In this document: one piece after another, positions 34,665-43,240 of the stretch
How positions within the stretch are numbered: the stretch's first letter is position 1
How the letters are laid out: each line of letters opens with the position of its first letter
From: Streptacidiphilus sp041262525
GTDB taxonomy: Bacteria; Actinomycetota; Actinomycetes; Streptomycetales; Streptomycetaceae
DNA length: 64,000 nucleotides
Direction of reading: 5' to 3'
Assembly: GCF_041262525.1 (NCBI RefSeq)
Contig: NZ_JBGCCK010000004.1
Location: 304,296-368,295 of the forward strand
Made by a program: the position numbers and the translations under genes
Notes under the pieces: model-generated
Seen by the model: only the letters and a program-made list of their open reading frames with translations
Told to the model about the DNA's origin: nothing
The model's database searches: none

Positions 34665-35519
34665 CTACCCCAGCGCGGCGTCTTCTGCTTCTCGCAGGAT
34701 CGCCAGCCGGGCCCGGAGGGGCTCGGCGAGGTCGAGATTGTCACCTCGGCTGTTGGTCTGCAGGAGCTGGGTGATCACCGCGAGTTCGGCGAAGCGACCC
34801 GAGGGCGTGTCGAGCTGGTCGGAGAGGTGGTGCCGGACGGCCGCCGCGACGTCGGGGACGAGGAGGCTGTAGGTGTGGAGCATGGCTGCGTCGTAGCCCG
34901 CCGGCGCCAGGCCCCACCCCTCCCAGTCGAGCATGTGTAGCTCTGGAGCGGTGAGGTTGGCCCAGTGCAGGTCACCGTGAGCGGCGACCCAGGCGACTCC
35001 GTCCTGGCTGGGCGTGAAGCCCAGGTGCTCCGGCATGGCCCGCTCCAGGTACTCCTGGCGCAGCGCGACTCGGGTGGTGGGGACCTCGCCGACCGCGTCG
35101 AGCGCGATCACCAACCCAAGCCACCACTCTCCCGAGAGGCGCGGAGTCGAGCGCAGAACGGGACCGTCCGTGGTGATCGTCGTGTCCGTGACGACGTCGT
35201 AGAGCTCGGCCAGGTAGGCATCCTCGGCGTCCGTCCAGGTGGAGGAGGCGCGAAGTCGCGGGCGAGGGACGCTCGCGGGCATGGCCAGTTCTGCCTGGGT
35301 GGGGCCTTCCCAGAGCTTGCCGCCGGCCTTGTCGGCCGATGCCGAGACGAGGCGGAGCCAGCGCTCGCCGTCCTCGGTGGTGACGCGCCTGCTGAGGGTG
35401 CGTCCGCGCCAGCCCCATGAATCGCCCTCGCCGACGACACAGGCCCTGAAGGTGCGCGCGGCGTTGACATGGGCTTTGCGCATGCGGTCGGCAGTGGCGG
35501 GGTCAGGTTCCGAGTACAT
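34665..35519 (-). CDS. Aminoglycoside phosphotransferase-like kinase
   Basis: A 284-residue protein with the APH/choline kinase-type catalytic loop AAHGDLHWANLT (H181-G-D183, N188) and metal-binding LDWEGWG (D198). The N-lobe is less clear, but ERWLRLVS is a candidate ATP-binding strand. Substrates of such kinases include antibiotics, sugars and small metabolites. Its start overlaps the aldo/keto reductase by 17 bases, so it is firmly in the operon of peptide, oxygenase and reductase. Phosphorylation of the product or of an intermediate is a plausible role, or self-resistance. Confidence 0.78.
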   Translation of the reverse strand: MYSEPDPATADRMRKAHVNAARTFRACVVGEGDSWGWRGRTLSRRVTTEDGERWLRLVSASADKAGGKLWEGPTQAELAMPASVPRPRLRASSTWTDAEDAYLAELYDVVTDTTITTDGPVLRSTPRLSGEWWLGLVIALDAVGEVPTTRVALRQEYLERAMPEHLGFTPSQDGVAWVAAHGDLHWANLTAPELHMLDWEGWGLAPAGYDAAMLHTYSLLVPDVAAAVRHHLSDQLDTPSGRFAELAVITQLLQTNSRGDNLDLAEPLRARLAILREAEDAALG

Positions 35520-36399
35520 CTGTGATCCTCTGGAGTTGGTCCCTGCTCAACACAGGGCCGTCGAGCGCGGTTACGGCCTGGTGCCAGTGTTCCTGGCTGC
35601 CGGTGCTGATGAGTACCCGGCGCACGCCCGGCGCGGACCCGACTACGGCGAGCGCAGCCTGGGCCGGGCTGCTTCCCGGCGCGATCAGGTCGATCAGTTC
35701 CGGGGTGAACAGCTCGGGGACCTGGCCGCCGTGCAGCGGCGCGGAAGCAAAGACGGCCAGGCCCGCAGCGCGGGCGTCAGCGAGGACACCGCTTCCTTCG
35801 AGCGCCTGAGCGATCGGGGCGAGGCGCACGATGGAGAGCGGGAGTTGGACGGCGCGAAGGCGGTGGTCGGCTCCTCCGGCGCGGAAAGCGGCACCCAAGA
35901 GGGTGGGGATGTCGAACAGGCCGCTGCTGAACCCGCTCCAGGTGGCGACGCCGTAGGCACGCAGTTGTCCGTCGGCGCAGGCTTCCTCCAGCACGGTGAA
36001 CGCCGTGTACAGCAGCTCGTTGACGTGCTCGGGCAAGCAGTGGTGCTCGGGGTTGTGGAGGAAGACGAGGTCGGGCATCCGGCCGAGCCGACGGCAGCTG
36101 CGCGCGATCTGCCAGCACAGGTACTCCGGCTTGAGGCTGTGGCCTTCGGCGGCTTCGGCCTGGGTCAGGACGCCAGCCGCGACGGCGGCGGCCCTGTCGG
36201 CCTCGGCGATGAAGCCGACCTTGGTGGAGACTCGAACTCGGGAGTGGCGAGCCAGGACAGGGGCGAGGGCTGCCTCGGCATGGCCTGCAGAGTAGTTGGG
36301 GGCGGTGTCGAGCCAGTCGGCGCCGCACCGCGCCGCCATCGCGGCGGCCCGGCGGACGTCGGGGCAGCGGTAGGTGCCCAGCCCCATACGGGTTCTCAC
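35503..36399 (-). CDS. Aldo/keto reductase
   Basis: The 298-residue TIM-barrel oxidoreductase has the four catalytic positions: D31 and Y36 (WLDTAPNYSAGH), K60 (VSTKVGF) and H115 (LVFLHNPEHH). The C-terminal NADPH region is VRRVLISTGSQEHW. It starts four bases inside the oxygenase gene (overlap 36396-36399) and ends overlapping the kinase start. It probably reduces a carbonyl formed on the operon product. Confidence 0.85.
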   Translation of the reverse strand: MRTRMGLGTYRCPDVRRAAAMAARCGADWLDTAPNYSAGHAEAALAPVLARHSRVRVSTKVGFIAEADRAAAVAAGVLTQAEAAEGHSLKPEYLCWQIARSCRRLGRMPDLVFLHNPEHHCLPEHVNELLYTAFTVLEEACADGQLRAYGVATWSGFSSGLFDIPTLLGAAFRAGGADHRLRAVQLPLSIVRLAPIAQALEGSGVLADARAAGLAVFASAPLHGGQVPELFTPELIDLIAPGSSPAQAALAVVGSAPGVRRVLISTGSQEHWHQAVTALDGPVLSRDQLQRITDVLGT

Positions 36400-37583
36400 A
36401 GGTTGCCCCCGAGGGCGGCGGCGTTCCCGTTGACCAGTTCGGCGACGACCCCGGCCGTCTGGGCGAGGGTGAGGCCCGCGCGGGCGGCCAGGAGGGCGAG
36501 GCGGTGCTGTCGGCCGTCGGCGAGCTGCTCCAGGAGCGGCAGCACGGGGGCAGCGAACGTCCAGTCCTCTCCCCCGGCGACCAGGTGGACGTTCCCGTCT
36601 CTGTCCGCGGACAGGGCCGGACGCGACGGCAACAGGCGGACCAGCAGGTCCGGCTGGGGCGGCACGCCGTTGACGAACGGCAGGGAGGGCGCGAGCCGCG
36701 CAGCCTCGGTCGCGTCGCGGGACGCCGCGAAGCGGGCGACGAGGTCGGGGCTCTCCAGCTCCTCCAGGAGGAGCTTGCGCAGCTCCTCGACGAAGGTGCG
36801 TTGCTCGTCGTAGCCAGCCAGGAATGGCACCTCGGCGCGGATGCCCTCATGTGCGCGCAGGGTCTCCGACAACCAGTTGATCAGGTCCGCGCCGCTGTGG
36901 GACTGCAGTCCGCAAGTGACGTGGAGGGAGTGCTGGCCCTCGGACGCGGCAACCGCGTGCCACCAGCCTCGCGGCAGGTAGAGCACGTCGCCGGCGGCCA
37001 GGACCAGGTCCGCCACGGGCTCGCTCGGGGGCGGTTCGGGTGCCTCGACGTCGCGGTGCATGGGTGCGTTGCGGGTGGGACCGTACAGGCGCCAGCGCTT
37101 GGCGCCGTCGAGCTGGACGACGACCACGTCGTGGTCGTCCCAGTGGGTGCCGAAGCCCTCGGTCCCGGTCCAGGAGGCGTAGAGGTTGATCTGGCAGGAA
37201 GTGCGCAGCCAGCGCTCCAGCTGGGCGGCAAGGTGGTGCAAGCCGGAGTGGAGCTCGTCGACGGCGTCGAGCACCAGCGTTGCTCCGGCGGCGAGTTGCT
37301 CGTGCAGGGCGTCGGGCTGGAGGCGCTGCCAGACGGTGCTGCGGCGGGTGACGACGGGCCGGGTGTAGCGGTGGGTGGGGACGGGTTCGCCGTCAGCGGC
37401 GAGGCGGAACCGTGGGGCTTCAAGCCGGTGCCGGGCCAGGATCGAGTTCAGATCGTCCCAGCTGATCAGCCCGGCGACGGACGCGGCATCGCCGCGCGCG
37501 ACCAGGTAGGTGCGGCCGAACGCCTGGGCGAGGAAGTCGTCCCCGCCCAGGCGCTGGGCCACCGAGAAGGGCTCGGTGGTCAT
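36396..37583 (-). CDS. JmjC-like cupin_4 (ROXA-type) Fe(II)/2-oxoglutarate oxygenase
   Basis: The 395-residue protein has a double-stranded beta-helix with iron ligands H147 and D149 (GFGTHWDDHDVVVVQLDG) and H209 (LPRGWWHAVAASEGQH), plus the following KRWRLYGP strand. A C-terminal winged-helix-like region at about 310-395 is typical of ribosomal oxygenases. Family members hydroxylate peptide side chains such as Arg, His, Asp or Asn. The ATG at 37583 lies 11 bases after the stop of a 46-aa peptide gene and lacks a clear ribosome site, suggesting translational coupling. The peptide is the obvious candidate substrate. Confidence 0.85.
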   Translation of the reverse strand: MTTEPFSVAQRLGGDDFLAQAFGRTYLVARGDAASVAGLISWDDLNSILARHRLEAPRFRLAADGEPVPTHRYTRPVVTRRSTVWQRLQPDALHEQLAAGATLVLDAVDELHSGLHHLAAQLERWLRTSCQINLYASWTGTEGFGTHWDDHDVVVVQLDGAKRWRLYGPTRNAPMHRDVEAPEPPPSEPVADLVLAAGDVLYLPRGWWHAVAASEGQHSLHVTCGLQSHSGADLINWLSETLRAHEGIRAEVPFLAGYDEQRTFVEELRKLLLEELESPDLVARFAASRDATEAARLAPSLPFVNGVPPQPDLLVRLLPSRPALSADRDGNVHLVAGGEDWTFAAPVLPLLEQLADGRQHRLALLAARAGLTLAQTAGVVAELVNGNAAALGGNL

Positions 37584-37594
37584 GGGATCAGCCG

Positions 37595-37735
37595 TCAGTC
37601 GTTGCTGTCGCTGACGCCGGTGGAGCCGCCGTCGGACGGCTGCTCGGCCCGCGAGCGGACGGCGGCGACCCGGGTGCGGGCGATGAGCAGGCCGTCGTTC
37701 TCCAACTCGGTGGCGCTGGTGAGGTGCTCGTGCAT
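37595..37735 (-). CDS. Candidate RiPP precursor peptide, 46 aa
   Basis: A 46-codon gene with an ideal AGGAGGT site eight bases before ATG. The product begins MHEHLTSATELENDGLLIAR, continues TRVAAVRSRAEQ and ends PSDGGSTGVSDSND. The first part looks like an amphipathic leader. The tail is rich in Ser, Gly, Asp and Asn with no Cys. It is the first gene of a tightly packed operon with an oxygenase, a reductase and a kinase. A precursor of a modified peptide fits best. A regulatory small protein cannot be excluded. I know no family for it. Confidence 0.65.
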   Translation of the reverse strand: MHEHLTSATELENDGLLIARTRVAAVRSRAEQPSDGGSTGVSDSND

Positions 37736-37848
37736 CGCAGACCTCCTGCGTGACAGTGCGGACCGGGCCGGTTGCCTGGTCCATCGGGTTGTGTGCGGCG
37801 GGTCCCGTCGCGGGGGAGCGTGAAACCGGGAGCCACCGCGGTGGTGCG

Positions 37849-37900
37849 GGAGCCCAGGCCCGGGCTCCGTTCCCTGGCCCGCGTCGCGATCGGGCCAGGA
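37849..37900. terminator. Two hairpins after the HATPase gene
   Basis: CCTGGCCC/GGGCCAGG (37873-37880 and 37892-37899) and GAGCCC/GGGCTC (about 37849-37866) form stems just beyond the HATPase stop on the minus strand. They probably isolate that gene from the peptide operon, whose promoter must lie in the remaining 110 bases. Confidence 0.5.
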
Positions 37901-37908
37901 GCTGGGGG

Positions 37909-38403
37909 TCAGGTGCTGCCTTTCGGGGTGAAGTCGGCGGCCATCGGCGCGGCCACGCGCACGAGGGCGGTGAGCCGTTCCTCGCCATCGAGGCGGGAGT
38001 CTGGGCCGACCTCGAACCAGACCCGCTTGCCAGCGGGGTCGGGTTCGGCTCCCCAGGCGGCGGCGAGGGCGGCCACAAGGAGCAGTCCGCGCCCGTGCGG
38101 CTCCGTCGGGTCGAGTCCCCTCGGCGTGGGCAGTTCGGGGTCGGTGTCGGTGACCACGACGCGCAGGCGCTCCCCGGTCCACAGGACCAGGACCGCGCAG
38201 GCCGCACCCGTGTGCCGAGCGGCGTTGGTGATGACCTCTGCCGAGAGCAGGGCCACGTCTCGGCGGGCGGCATCGGTCAGCGGCAACTCCTGCCCGATCA
38301 CCAGGTCCGAGATCGTCCGGCGTGCAGCGGACACCGCGTCTGCGGCGGGCTCCACGCGGAAGCCCGGACCGAGCTGGCTCGGCGGAGGGGCAAGAACGGA
38401 CAT
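37909..38403 (-). CDS. HATPase_c (anti-sigma/RsbW-like) ATP-binding protein
   Basis: The 164-residue protein has the GHKL fold: N-box LLSAEVITNAARHTG, then VVVTDTDPELPTPRG and HGRGLLLVAALAAAWG (G-box). Streptomycetes encode many such single-domain ATPases beside XRE-type regulators. They may act as serine kinases or partner-switching factors. It diverges from the XRE gene across a 204-base promoter region. Confidence 0.82.
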   Translation of the reverse strand: MSVLAPPPSQLGPGFRVEPAADAVSAARRTISDLVIGQELPLTDAARRDVALLSAEVITNAARHTGAACAVLVLWTGERLRVVVTDTDPELPTPRGLDPTEPHGRGLLLVAALAAAWGAEPDPAGKRVWFEVGPDSRLDGEERLTALVRVAAPMAADFTPKGST

Positions 38404-38517
38404 GGCTGGCCTTTCGAGGAGGAGCGTGCACCGACTTCCGCCGGCCTTCTCTCGCCCCGGGCGCTCCCGGGTGTCTCCACCAAACCGCTCTCAAGCGCGC
38501 CGAACCACGGCAGAATT

Positions 38518-38536
38518 GATGCGCACAGGACGCATC
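38518..38536. promoter_or_regulatory. Inverted repeat in the HATPase/XRE divergent promoter
   Basis: GATGCG and CGCATC are separated by seven bases, 72 bases before the XRE start. It may be an operator for that regulator. Confidence 0.35.
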
Positions 38537-38607
38537 CGTGCTGCAAACCGACCGCTGAGCTGGGACGTCGCGCTCCAGGCGAATCCAGCTCGCCGAGGAG
38601 GACGTGC

Positions 38608-39909
38608 ATGGCGACCAGGAGGCCCAGGCTCATCGAGCGCCGAAAGGCGGTCGGGCACACCCAGGAGTCGCTGGCCGAGGCGATGGAGGTCGACCGAACG
38701 ACCGTGGGGCGGTGGGAGAGCGGCCATGCCGCGCCCCAGCCGTGGATGCGCCCCAAGTTGGCCGGAGTGTTCGGCATCACGGTCGATCAACTCGCCGACT
38801 TGCTCGACAGATTGGACGGACCAACCGGTGCCCGGCCCGAGATCGTGCCGGTGCAGTTACCCCAAGCGCAGCGACCGGCGAGCCCACGGGACATGGTCGC
38901 CGCCATCGCCACCGACTCCGCCGAGTCGGCCCTGTTCCTGCGGTTCGCGAGCACCACCAACGTCGACGAGATCCTGCTGGAGCAGCTGGAGGCGGACATC
39001 GCCCGCCTGGCCGTGGAGTACGTCAGCAGGCCGGTCCCCGACTTGATCCACGAGATCAGCTCCATGCGACGCGGCGTCTTCGACCTCCTCCAGGGCCGCC
39101 AACACCCCCAGCAGACGATCCGGCTCTACCTCGCAGCAGGCCGACTCAGCGGGCTCGCCACCCACATCGCCCTCGACCTCGGCCACTACGCCGTCGCCGC
39201 CACCCACGCCCGCACCTCCTGGCTCTGCGCTGAGCACGCCGGCCACAACGGACTGCGCGCCTGGGTCCGCTCCATCCAGTCCCTCATCGCCTACTGGCAG
39301 CGTGACTACGCCCAGGCCGCTGAGCTCGCCCGAGCAGGCATGCCGTACAGCGACGGCGGCACCATGGGAGCCCGCCTCCTCAGCCTCGAAGCGCGCGCCT
39401 GCGCCGCCAGCGGCGGCCAGGCCGGAACCCTCCGCGCCATCGAGTCCGCCGCCGAGGCCCGCACCGGCACGACCGGCGTGGATCTCCCCGGCGTCTTCAC
39501 CTTCCCCGAGGCCAAGCAGTGGGCGTACGCCGGCACCGCCCTGCTCGCCCTCGGCAACACGCGCTGGGTGCCCCAAGCGATCAGCGCATCGCATCTGGCC
39601 ATCGCTCTCTACCAAGCGGCCCCGGAAGCCGACCAGTCCTCCGGTGACCTACTCGCCGCCCACCTCGACCTCGCGAACGCGCACCTCGCCAGCCGAGACA
39701 CCGACGGCGCCCAGGACGCACTCAACGTCGTAATGCAGGCGCGACCAGAACGCCTCACCGCCAGCATCGCCAAGCGCCTCCAGGCCCTGAACCGAAGCCT
39801 CGCATCGCAGCCCTACGCAGGCTCGCCCGCCCTCCTGAGCCTCCGTGAGAATGTCCAGGAAGCCTGCTCTCGCCCCGTCCTCACGACCACCTCGGAGCCA
39901 AGCACGTGA
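38608..39909 (+). CDS. XRE-family regulator with a helical-repeat domain
   Basis: The 433-residue protein has an N-terminal XRE helix-turn-helix (RLIERRKAVGHTQESLAEAM, VDRTTVGRWESGHAAPQPWM) and a long alpha-helical, TPR-like region from about 110 to 415 (GHYAVAATHARTSWLCAEHA, LDLANAHLASRDTDGAQDAL). Such proteins often respond to peptides or small ligands. The ATG follows CGAGGAGG. It is coupled to the methyltransferase (GTGA overlap) and may control the divergent peptide operon. Confidence 0.85.
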   Translation: MATRRPRLIERRKAVGHTQESLAEAMEVDRTTVGRWESGHAAPQPWMRPKLAGVFGITVDQLADLLDRLDGPTGARPEIVPVQLPQAQRPASPRDMVAAIATDSAESALFLRFASTTNVDEILLEQLEADIARLAVEYVSRPVPDLIHEISSMRRGVFDLLQGRQHPQQTIRLYLAAGRLSGLATHIALDLGHYAVAATHARTSWLCAEHAGHNGLRAWVRSIQSLIAYWQRDYAQAAELARAGMPYSDGGTMGARLLSLEARACAASGGQAGTLRAIESAAEARTGTTGVDLPGVFTFPEAKQWAYAGTALLALGNTRWVPQAISASHLAIALYQAAPEADQSSGDLLAAHLDLANAHLASRDTDGAQDALNVVMQARPERLTASIAKRLQALNRSLASQPYAGSPALLSLRENVQEACSRPVLTTTSEPST

Positions 39910-40724
39910 CGAGCAACACCGCACAGCAGGACGCCGCAGTCACCGACAAGACCCGCCTGGCCACCAGCGCCTACGCCGACGAACGGCACCTCGCCGCACG
40001 ACAGTCGATCTACCAGTGGCAGCAGCCCCGCTACGACCTGCCCGGCATCGTCGTCGAGCAACTCGCTGGGGTCGCGGGAACCGTCCTGGACGTCGGCTGC
40101 GGCAACGGGAAGTTCGTCACACGCCTCCACCACGACCGCCCTGACCTCCAGGTCATCGGGATGGACATCTCCGCCGGAATCCTCGCTGACGTACCTGGCC
40201 CGGCCGTGGTCGCCGATGCTCAGGCGCTCCCCCTCGCCGACGCCTCCGTGGACGCCGTCCTGGCGATGCACATGCTCTACCACGTCCCGGACATCCCGGC
40301 CGCGATCGGTGAGTTGGCCCGTGTGCTCAAGCCCGGCGGACTCGTGATCGCGTCCACCAACAGCGACACCGACAAGCAGGAACTCGACCGACTGTGGCGT
40401 CAGGCCGCCGCCGAAGTCCTAGGGGCGGCGGAGGGCCCGTCCCGTGTCTCGCTTAGTTCCCGCTTCTCTCTAGAGAAGGCCCCGGCCCTTCTGAGCGAGC
40501 ACCTTTCCGATGTACACGTCATCGAGCTGCCAGGAATCATCGAACTCACCGACCCGGCACCCGCAATCGCCCACCTGGCCTCATATGAAGCCTGGGCAGA
40601 TCAACTGGGTGTGCCCTTTGACGCGACCCTCGCGCACGCGAGGGAGCTCGCGATCAACGAAATTGGGAACCATAACGCATTCAAGATCACCTGCTTGGGT
40701 GGGGTCATCGTCGGGCGGCTCTGA
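39906..40724 (+). CDS. Class I SAM-dependent methyltransferase
   Basis: A 272-residue Methyltransf_11-type protein with motif I VLDVGCGNGKFVTRL, motif II VIGMDISAGILADV, ADAQALPLADASVDAVLAMH (motif III region) and LARVLKPGGLVIASTN. The GTG start overlaps the XRE stop by four bases, so the pair is translationally coupled. The substrate is unknown. It could methylate the product of the adjacent peptide operon or a signal sensed by the regulator. Confidence 0.87.
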   Translation: MTSNTAQQDAAVTDKTRLATSAYADERHLAARQSIYQWQQPRYDLPGIVVEQLAGVAGTVLDVGCGNGKFVTRLHHDRPDLQVIGMDISAGILADVPGPAVVADAQALPLADASVDAVLAMHMLYHVPDIPAAIGELARVLKPGGLVIASTNSDTDKQELDRLWRQAAAEVLGAAEGPSRVSLSSRFSLEKAPALLSEHLSDVHVIELPGIIELTDPAPAIAHLASYEAWADQLGVPFDATLAHARELAINEIGNHNAFKITCLGGVIVGRL

Positions 40725-40875
40725 GTCGGCACATCAGGGAAGCGATGACGCCACAGGAACCCGTCTGGCCACCGCACGGCATCAGAGCCCCTCGTCGAAG
40801 ACTCGGGCGCGGCACAACTGGGAGCAACGATCAGTGGGACTGGCCAAAGTGGGTGGCCAAAATCGGGGGATCTCA

Positions 40876-41814
40876 ATGCGGGTGACAGCACTTGCGAGGA
40901 TGAAGTGGGCGGGCCGGAGCTCGTTCCGGCTGCGCGGCACACGCCGCGAACGCACTGCGGGCACCGCGCTCTACTTCGTCAGCGTCGCAGGACCCTTGAG
41001 TGCCATCTACAGCCACGGAGAACCACTTCTCCGAGTGATGGACTGCATCGGCTCGGTAATCTTCGTTGCGCAGGGGACCGTCCTCCTCTTCACCGTCCCC
41101 GCCTGGTGGACCGCAACAACGCGGCGGCTGAACGATCGTCTCCCCGGGTGGGTCTACATCGCCTTCATCCTTGCAGTGGGCGTCTGCCTCATCCTTACCG
41201 GGGCCGCAGGCCAGCGGTACTACGCCGGCACCTTGGCATTTGGCCTCGCCTTGACCATGCGCTCCGCGGCGTCACTGACCGAGCCCAACATGACCGTCGT
41301 CACTGAACGGCAACTCCTGTGGCGGCTGCGTCGCGCGGGGCTCATTCACGCGGGCTTCATGCCCGTATTCGCGTTCGGCGTCATGGTCATCACCGGGGCG
41401 ATCGTGCACGCGACCGGACAACATGTGCCCTTCACCTGGCCAGCCGGTGTCATCGTGGCGACCGCAGCCTTCATCTTCAAGGTGCACCAGCGCATGCGGA
41501 AGGTCTGCACCCTGACGGTCGACCGCGTGACGCAGGTCCAAGCGACCCTCGCGGCGCTCGATTCGCCCGCCTCCGTCCCTGCGGCGCGGAAAGCAGTCAA
41601 AGACCTTGAAGCCGCTCTCCGGACGCCCGTCCAGACCGGATACCACCTCTGGGGCACGCCCGTGGTTCCCGCCGGCCTCCGCGAGGGGATCATCGAGTGG
41701 CTGGACAAGCGCCTTACTGATCAGCAGCCGGTGCCCGACAGTCAGGACGTCGAGTACCAGAGTCTCGTCACCATCGCGAGTGTGTGCCGCCGCTGGGTCG
41801 ACATAGCCGCGTGA
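40876..41814 (+). CDS. Multipass membrane protein of unknown function
   Basis: The 312-residue protein has about six hydrophobic segments between residues 28 and 205 (TALYFVSVAGPLSAIYS, VIFVAQGTVLLFTVPAWW, VYIAFILAVGVCLILTGAAG, GFMPVFAFGVMVITGAIVHA) and a soluble helical C-terminus of about 100 residues. GGGGGA precedes the ATG. I recognise no family. It lies 150 bases after the methyltransferase gene and may be separately transcribed. Confidence 0.65.
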   Translation: MRVTALARMKWAGRSSFRLRGTRRERTAGTALYFVSVAGPLSAIYSHGEPLLRVMDCIGSVIFVAQGTVLLFTVPAWWTATTRRLNDRLPGWVYIAFILAVGVCLILTGAAGQRYYAGTLAFGLALTMRSAASLTEPNMTVVTERQLLWRLRRAGLIHAGFMPVFAFGVMVITGAIVHATGQHVPFTWPAGVIVATAAFIFKVHQRMRKVCTLTVDRVTQVQATLAALDSPASVPAARKAVKDLEAALRTPVQTGYHLWGTPVVPAGLREGIIEWLDKRLTDQQPVPDSQDVEYQSLVTIASVCRRWVDIAA

Positions 41815-41931
41815 GCCCACGCACTCACAGACACCCGACGCCGGCTCCCCGGCCTTGACGGCCGTGGCTTGCGAGGTTCAGTTGGCTGAGCGTGAGGGCC
41901 GATCCGACCCGAACGCGGCGTGACCTTACCT

Positions 41932-41951
41932 GCTCGCGAGCTCTCGCGAGC
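41932..41951. terminator. Short perfect hairpin between convergent genes
   Basis: GCTCGCGAG and CTCGCGAGC pair with a two-base loop, between the membrane protein gene and the convergent DUF4365 gene. It is a likely bidirectional terminator. Confidence 0.5.
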
Positions 41952-42004
41952 CGATCAGGTTGCAGCCCAGGCCGGGCACGGCCGATCAGGAAGCACCACG
42001 CAAG

Positions 42005-43039
42005 TCATTCAGAGGCTTCATGGCCGTGCAGAGCCCTCAGCCGACGGCGCCTCGCAATCTCCCGAAGCACGTAGCTGCCCCCGATCTGGAAGACGGCAAC
42101 CTGAGCAATGGTTGGCATCTCGTCAACGAAGATTGACTCGTAGGTCTGATTCACCGGCCAGAATCTAGATCCGCCAAACGCGATGTACCACCCAGAGAAA
42201 AAGAGGAAGTACGCTCCAATTCGCAGGGTCGCAGCCCTTCGCCTATTAGAGTCCTTCCAGCCAAGCCTGAGCAAATAGGCGATTGTCCCATAGAAGCACA
42301 GCAACCACATCCAGCCCATTTGGTGGTTCTTCTGGGCCGCCTCACGCAGCCCCGGCCCAGTCATGGCAAGACTGACACCCATCACCAGCATGGTTAGGTA
42401 CTTCGCGGCATTGGCGAGGAAGTTCGGATGCCTGTCATAGAACTCAACCTGAGCCACAGCTTCAGGAAGAGGGCGCTCACTCTCCCACATCTTCTCGACA
42501 TCGTTCGCATGACGGTTGTTGTACCGCCGGATCGCCCTTGCGACGCGCCGGACCCCGCCAGGACCACTCGACCTTGGTCCATCATCCCGGGCAATAAATC
42601 GCCGAATGGAACCAACCACGGAAGATACAGTCTGGCGATCCAGAACTGAGTTCTCTTGCAGAGGGATAGATCGCGGACGCCTCCCCCGGGCAATCTCATC
42701 GAGGAGGTACGCCGTCATGTTGACCCAATAGAGCTTGCCGATCTCCGGATCGAAGACCACTCCAATTACGGGAATCCGGCTGCGCGACCAATCTTCGACA
42801 TGCCCCCGACATGGGATTCCATAGCCAACAGCCCGACGGTATTTCAGCCCACTCTTGACCTGAACCGAGACGATGTCACCAGTACGCTCGCCTCGCTCAG
42901 TGAAGCTCAGATAACAGTCCTCGCCGTAGTCATTGCCGCCATCGATTTCCTGCACGATGTGGCCAGCGGATTCCATTAAGGACCGAAACTCATTCACGCC
43001 CGCCCGCTCAGTCCTCTTCGTCCCGAGAACCTTTGCCAT
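42005..43039 (-). CDS. DUF4365 nuclease-like protein with a C-terminal membrane anchor
   Basis: A 344-residue protein. Residues 8-165 match DUF4365, a PD-(D/E)xK-like fold: the acidic NDYGEDCYLSF (D37, E40, D41) and TGDIVSVQVKSGLKY (Q60-V-K62) are the candidate active site. Residues about 205-325 carry three or four hydrophobic segments (YLTMLVMGVSLAMTG, WMWLLCFYGTIAYLL, IGAYFLFFSGWYIAFGG). GGAAGGGG precedes the ATG. DUF4365 proteins often occur near defence genes. A membrane-tethered form suggests a guard or effector, but activity is unproven. The gene is the last of the cargo. Confidence 0.75.
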   Translation of the reverse strand: MAKVLGTKRTERAGVNEFRSLMESAGHIVQEIDGGNDYGEDCYLSFTERGERTGDIVSVQVKSGLKYRRAVGYGIPCRGHVEDWSRSRIPVIGVVFDPEIGKLYWVNMTAYLLDEIARGRRPRSIPLQENSVLDRQTVSSVVGSIRRFIARDDGPRSSGPGGVRRVARAIRRYNNRHANDVEKMWESERPLPEAVAQVEFYDRHPNFLANAAKYLTMLVMGVSLAMTGPGLREAAQKNHQMGWMWLLCFYGTIAYLLRLGWKDSNRRRAATLRIGAYFLFFSGWYIAFGGSRFWPVNQTYESIFVDEMPTIAQVAVFQIGGSYVLREIARRRRLRALHGHEASE

Positions 43040-43240
43040 GGCCCCCCTTCCAGTGCCGATGCAGACAACACCCATGCTAGGGGTGGACACTGACAAGCCG
43101 GTCAACATCTGAAGCCCCGCGTCGCGGCGCTGCCTCGACGGGCTCCTCGTGCAATGGATGGCGAGCAGCCGCGAGTCACTCAAACGCACCGTCGAAGAGG
43201 CCGCCTCAGGGCACTCACAGGGCACTCGGCACATGAAAAC

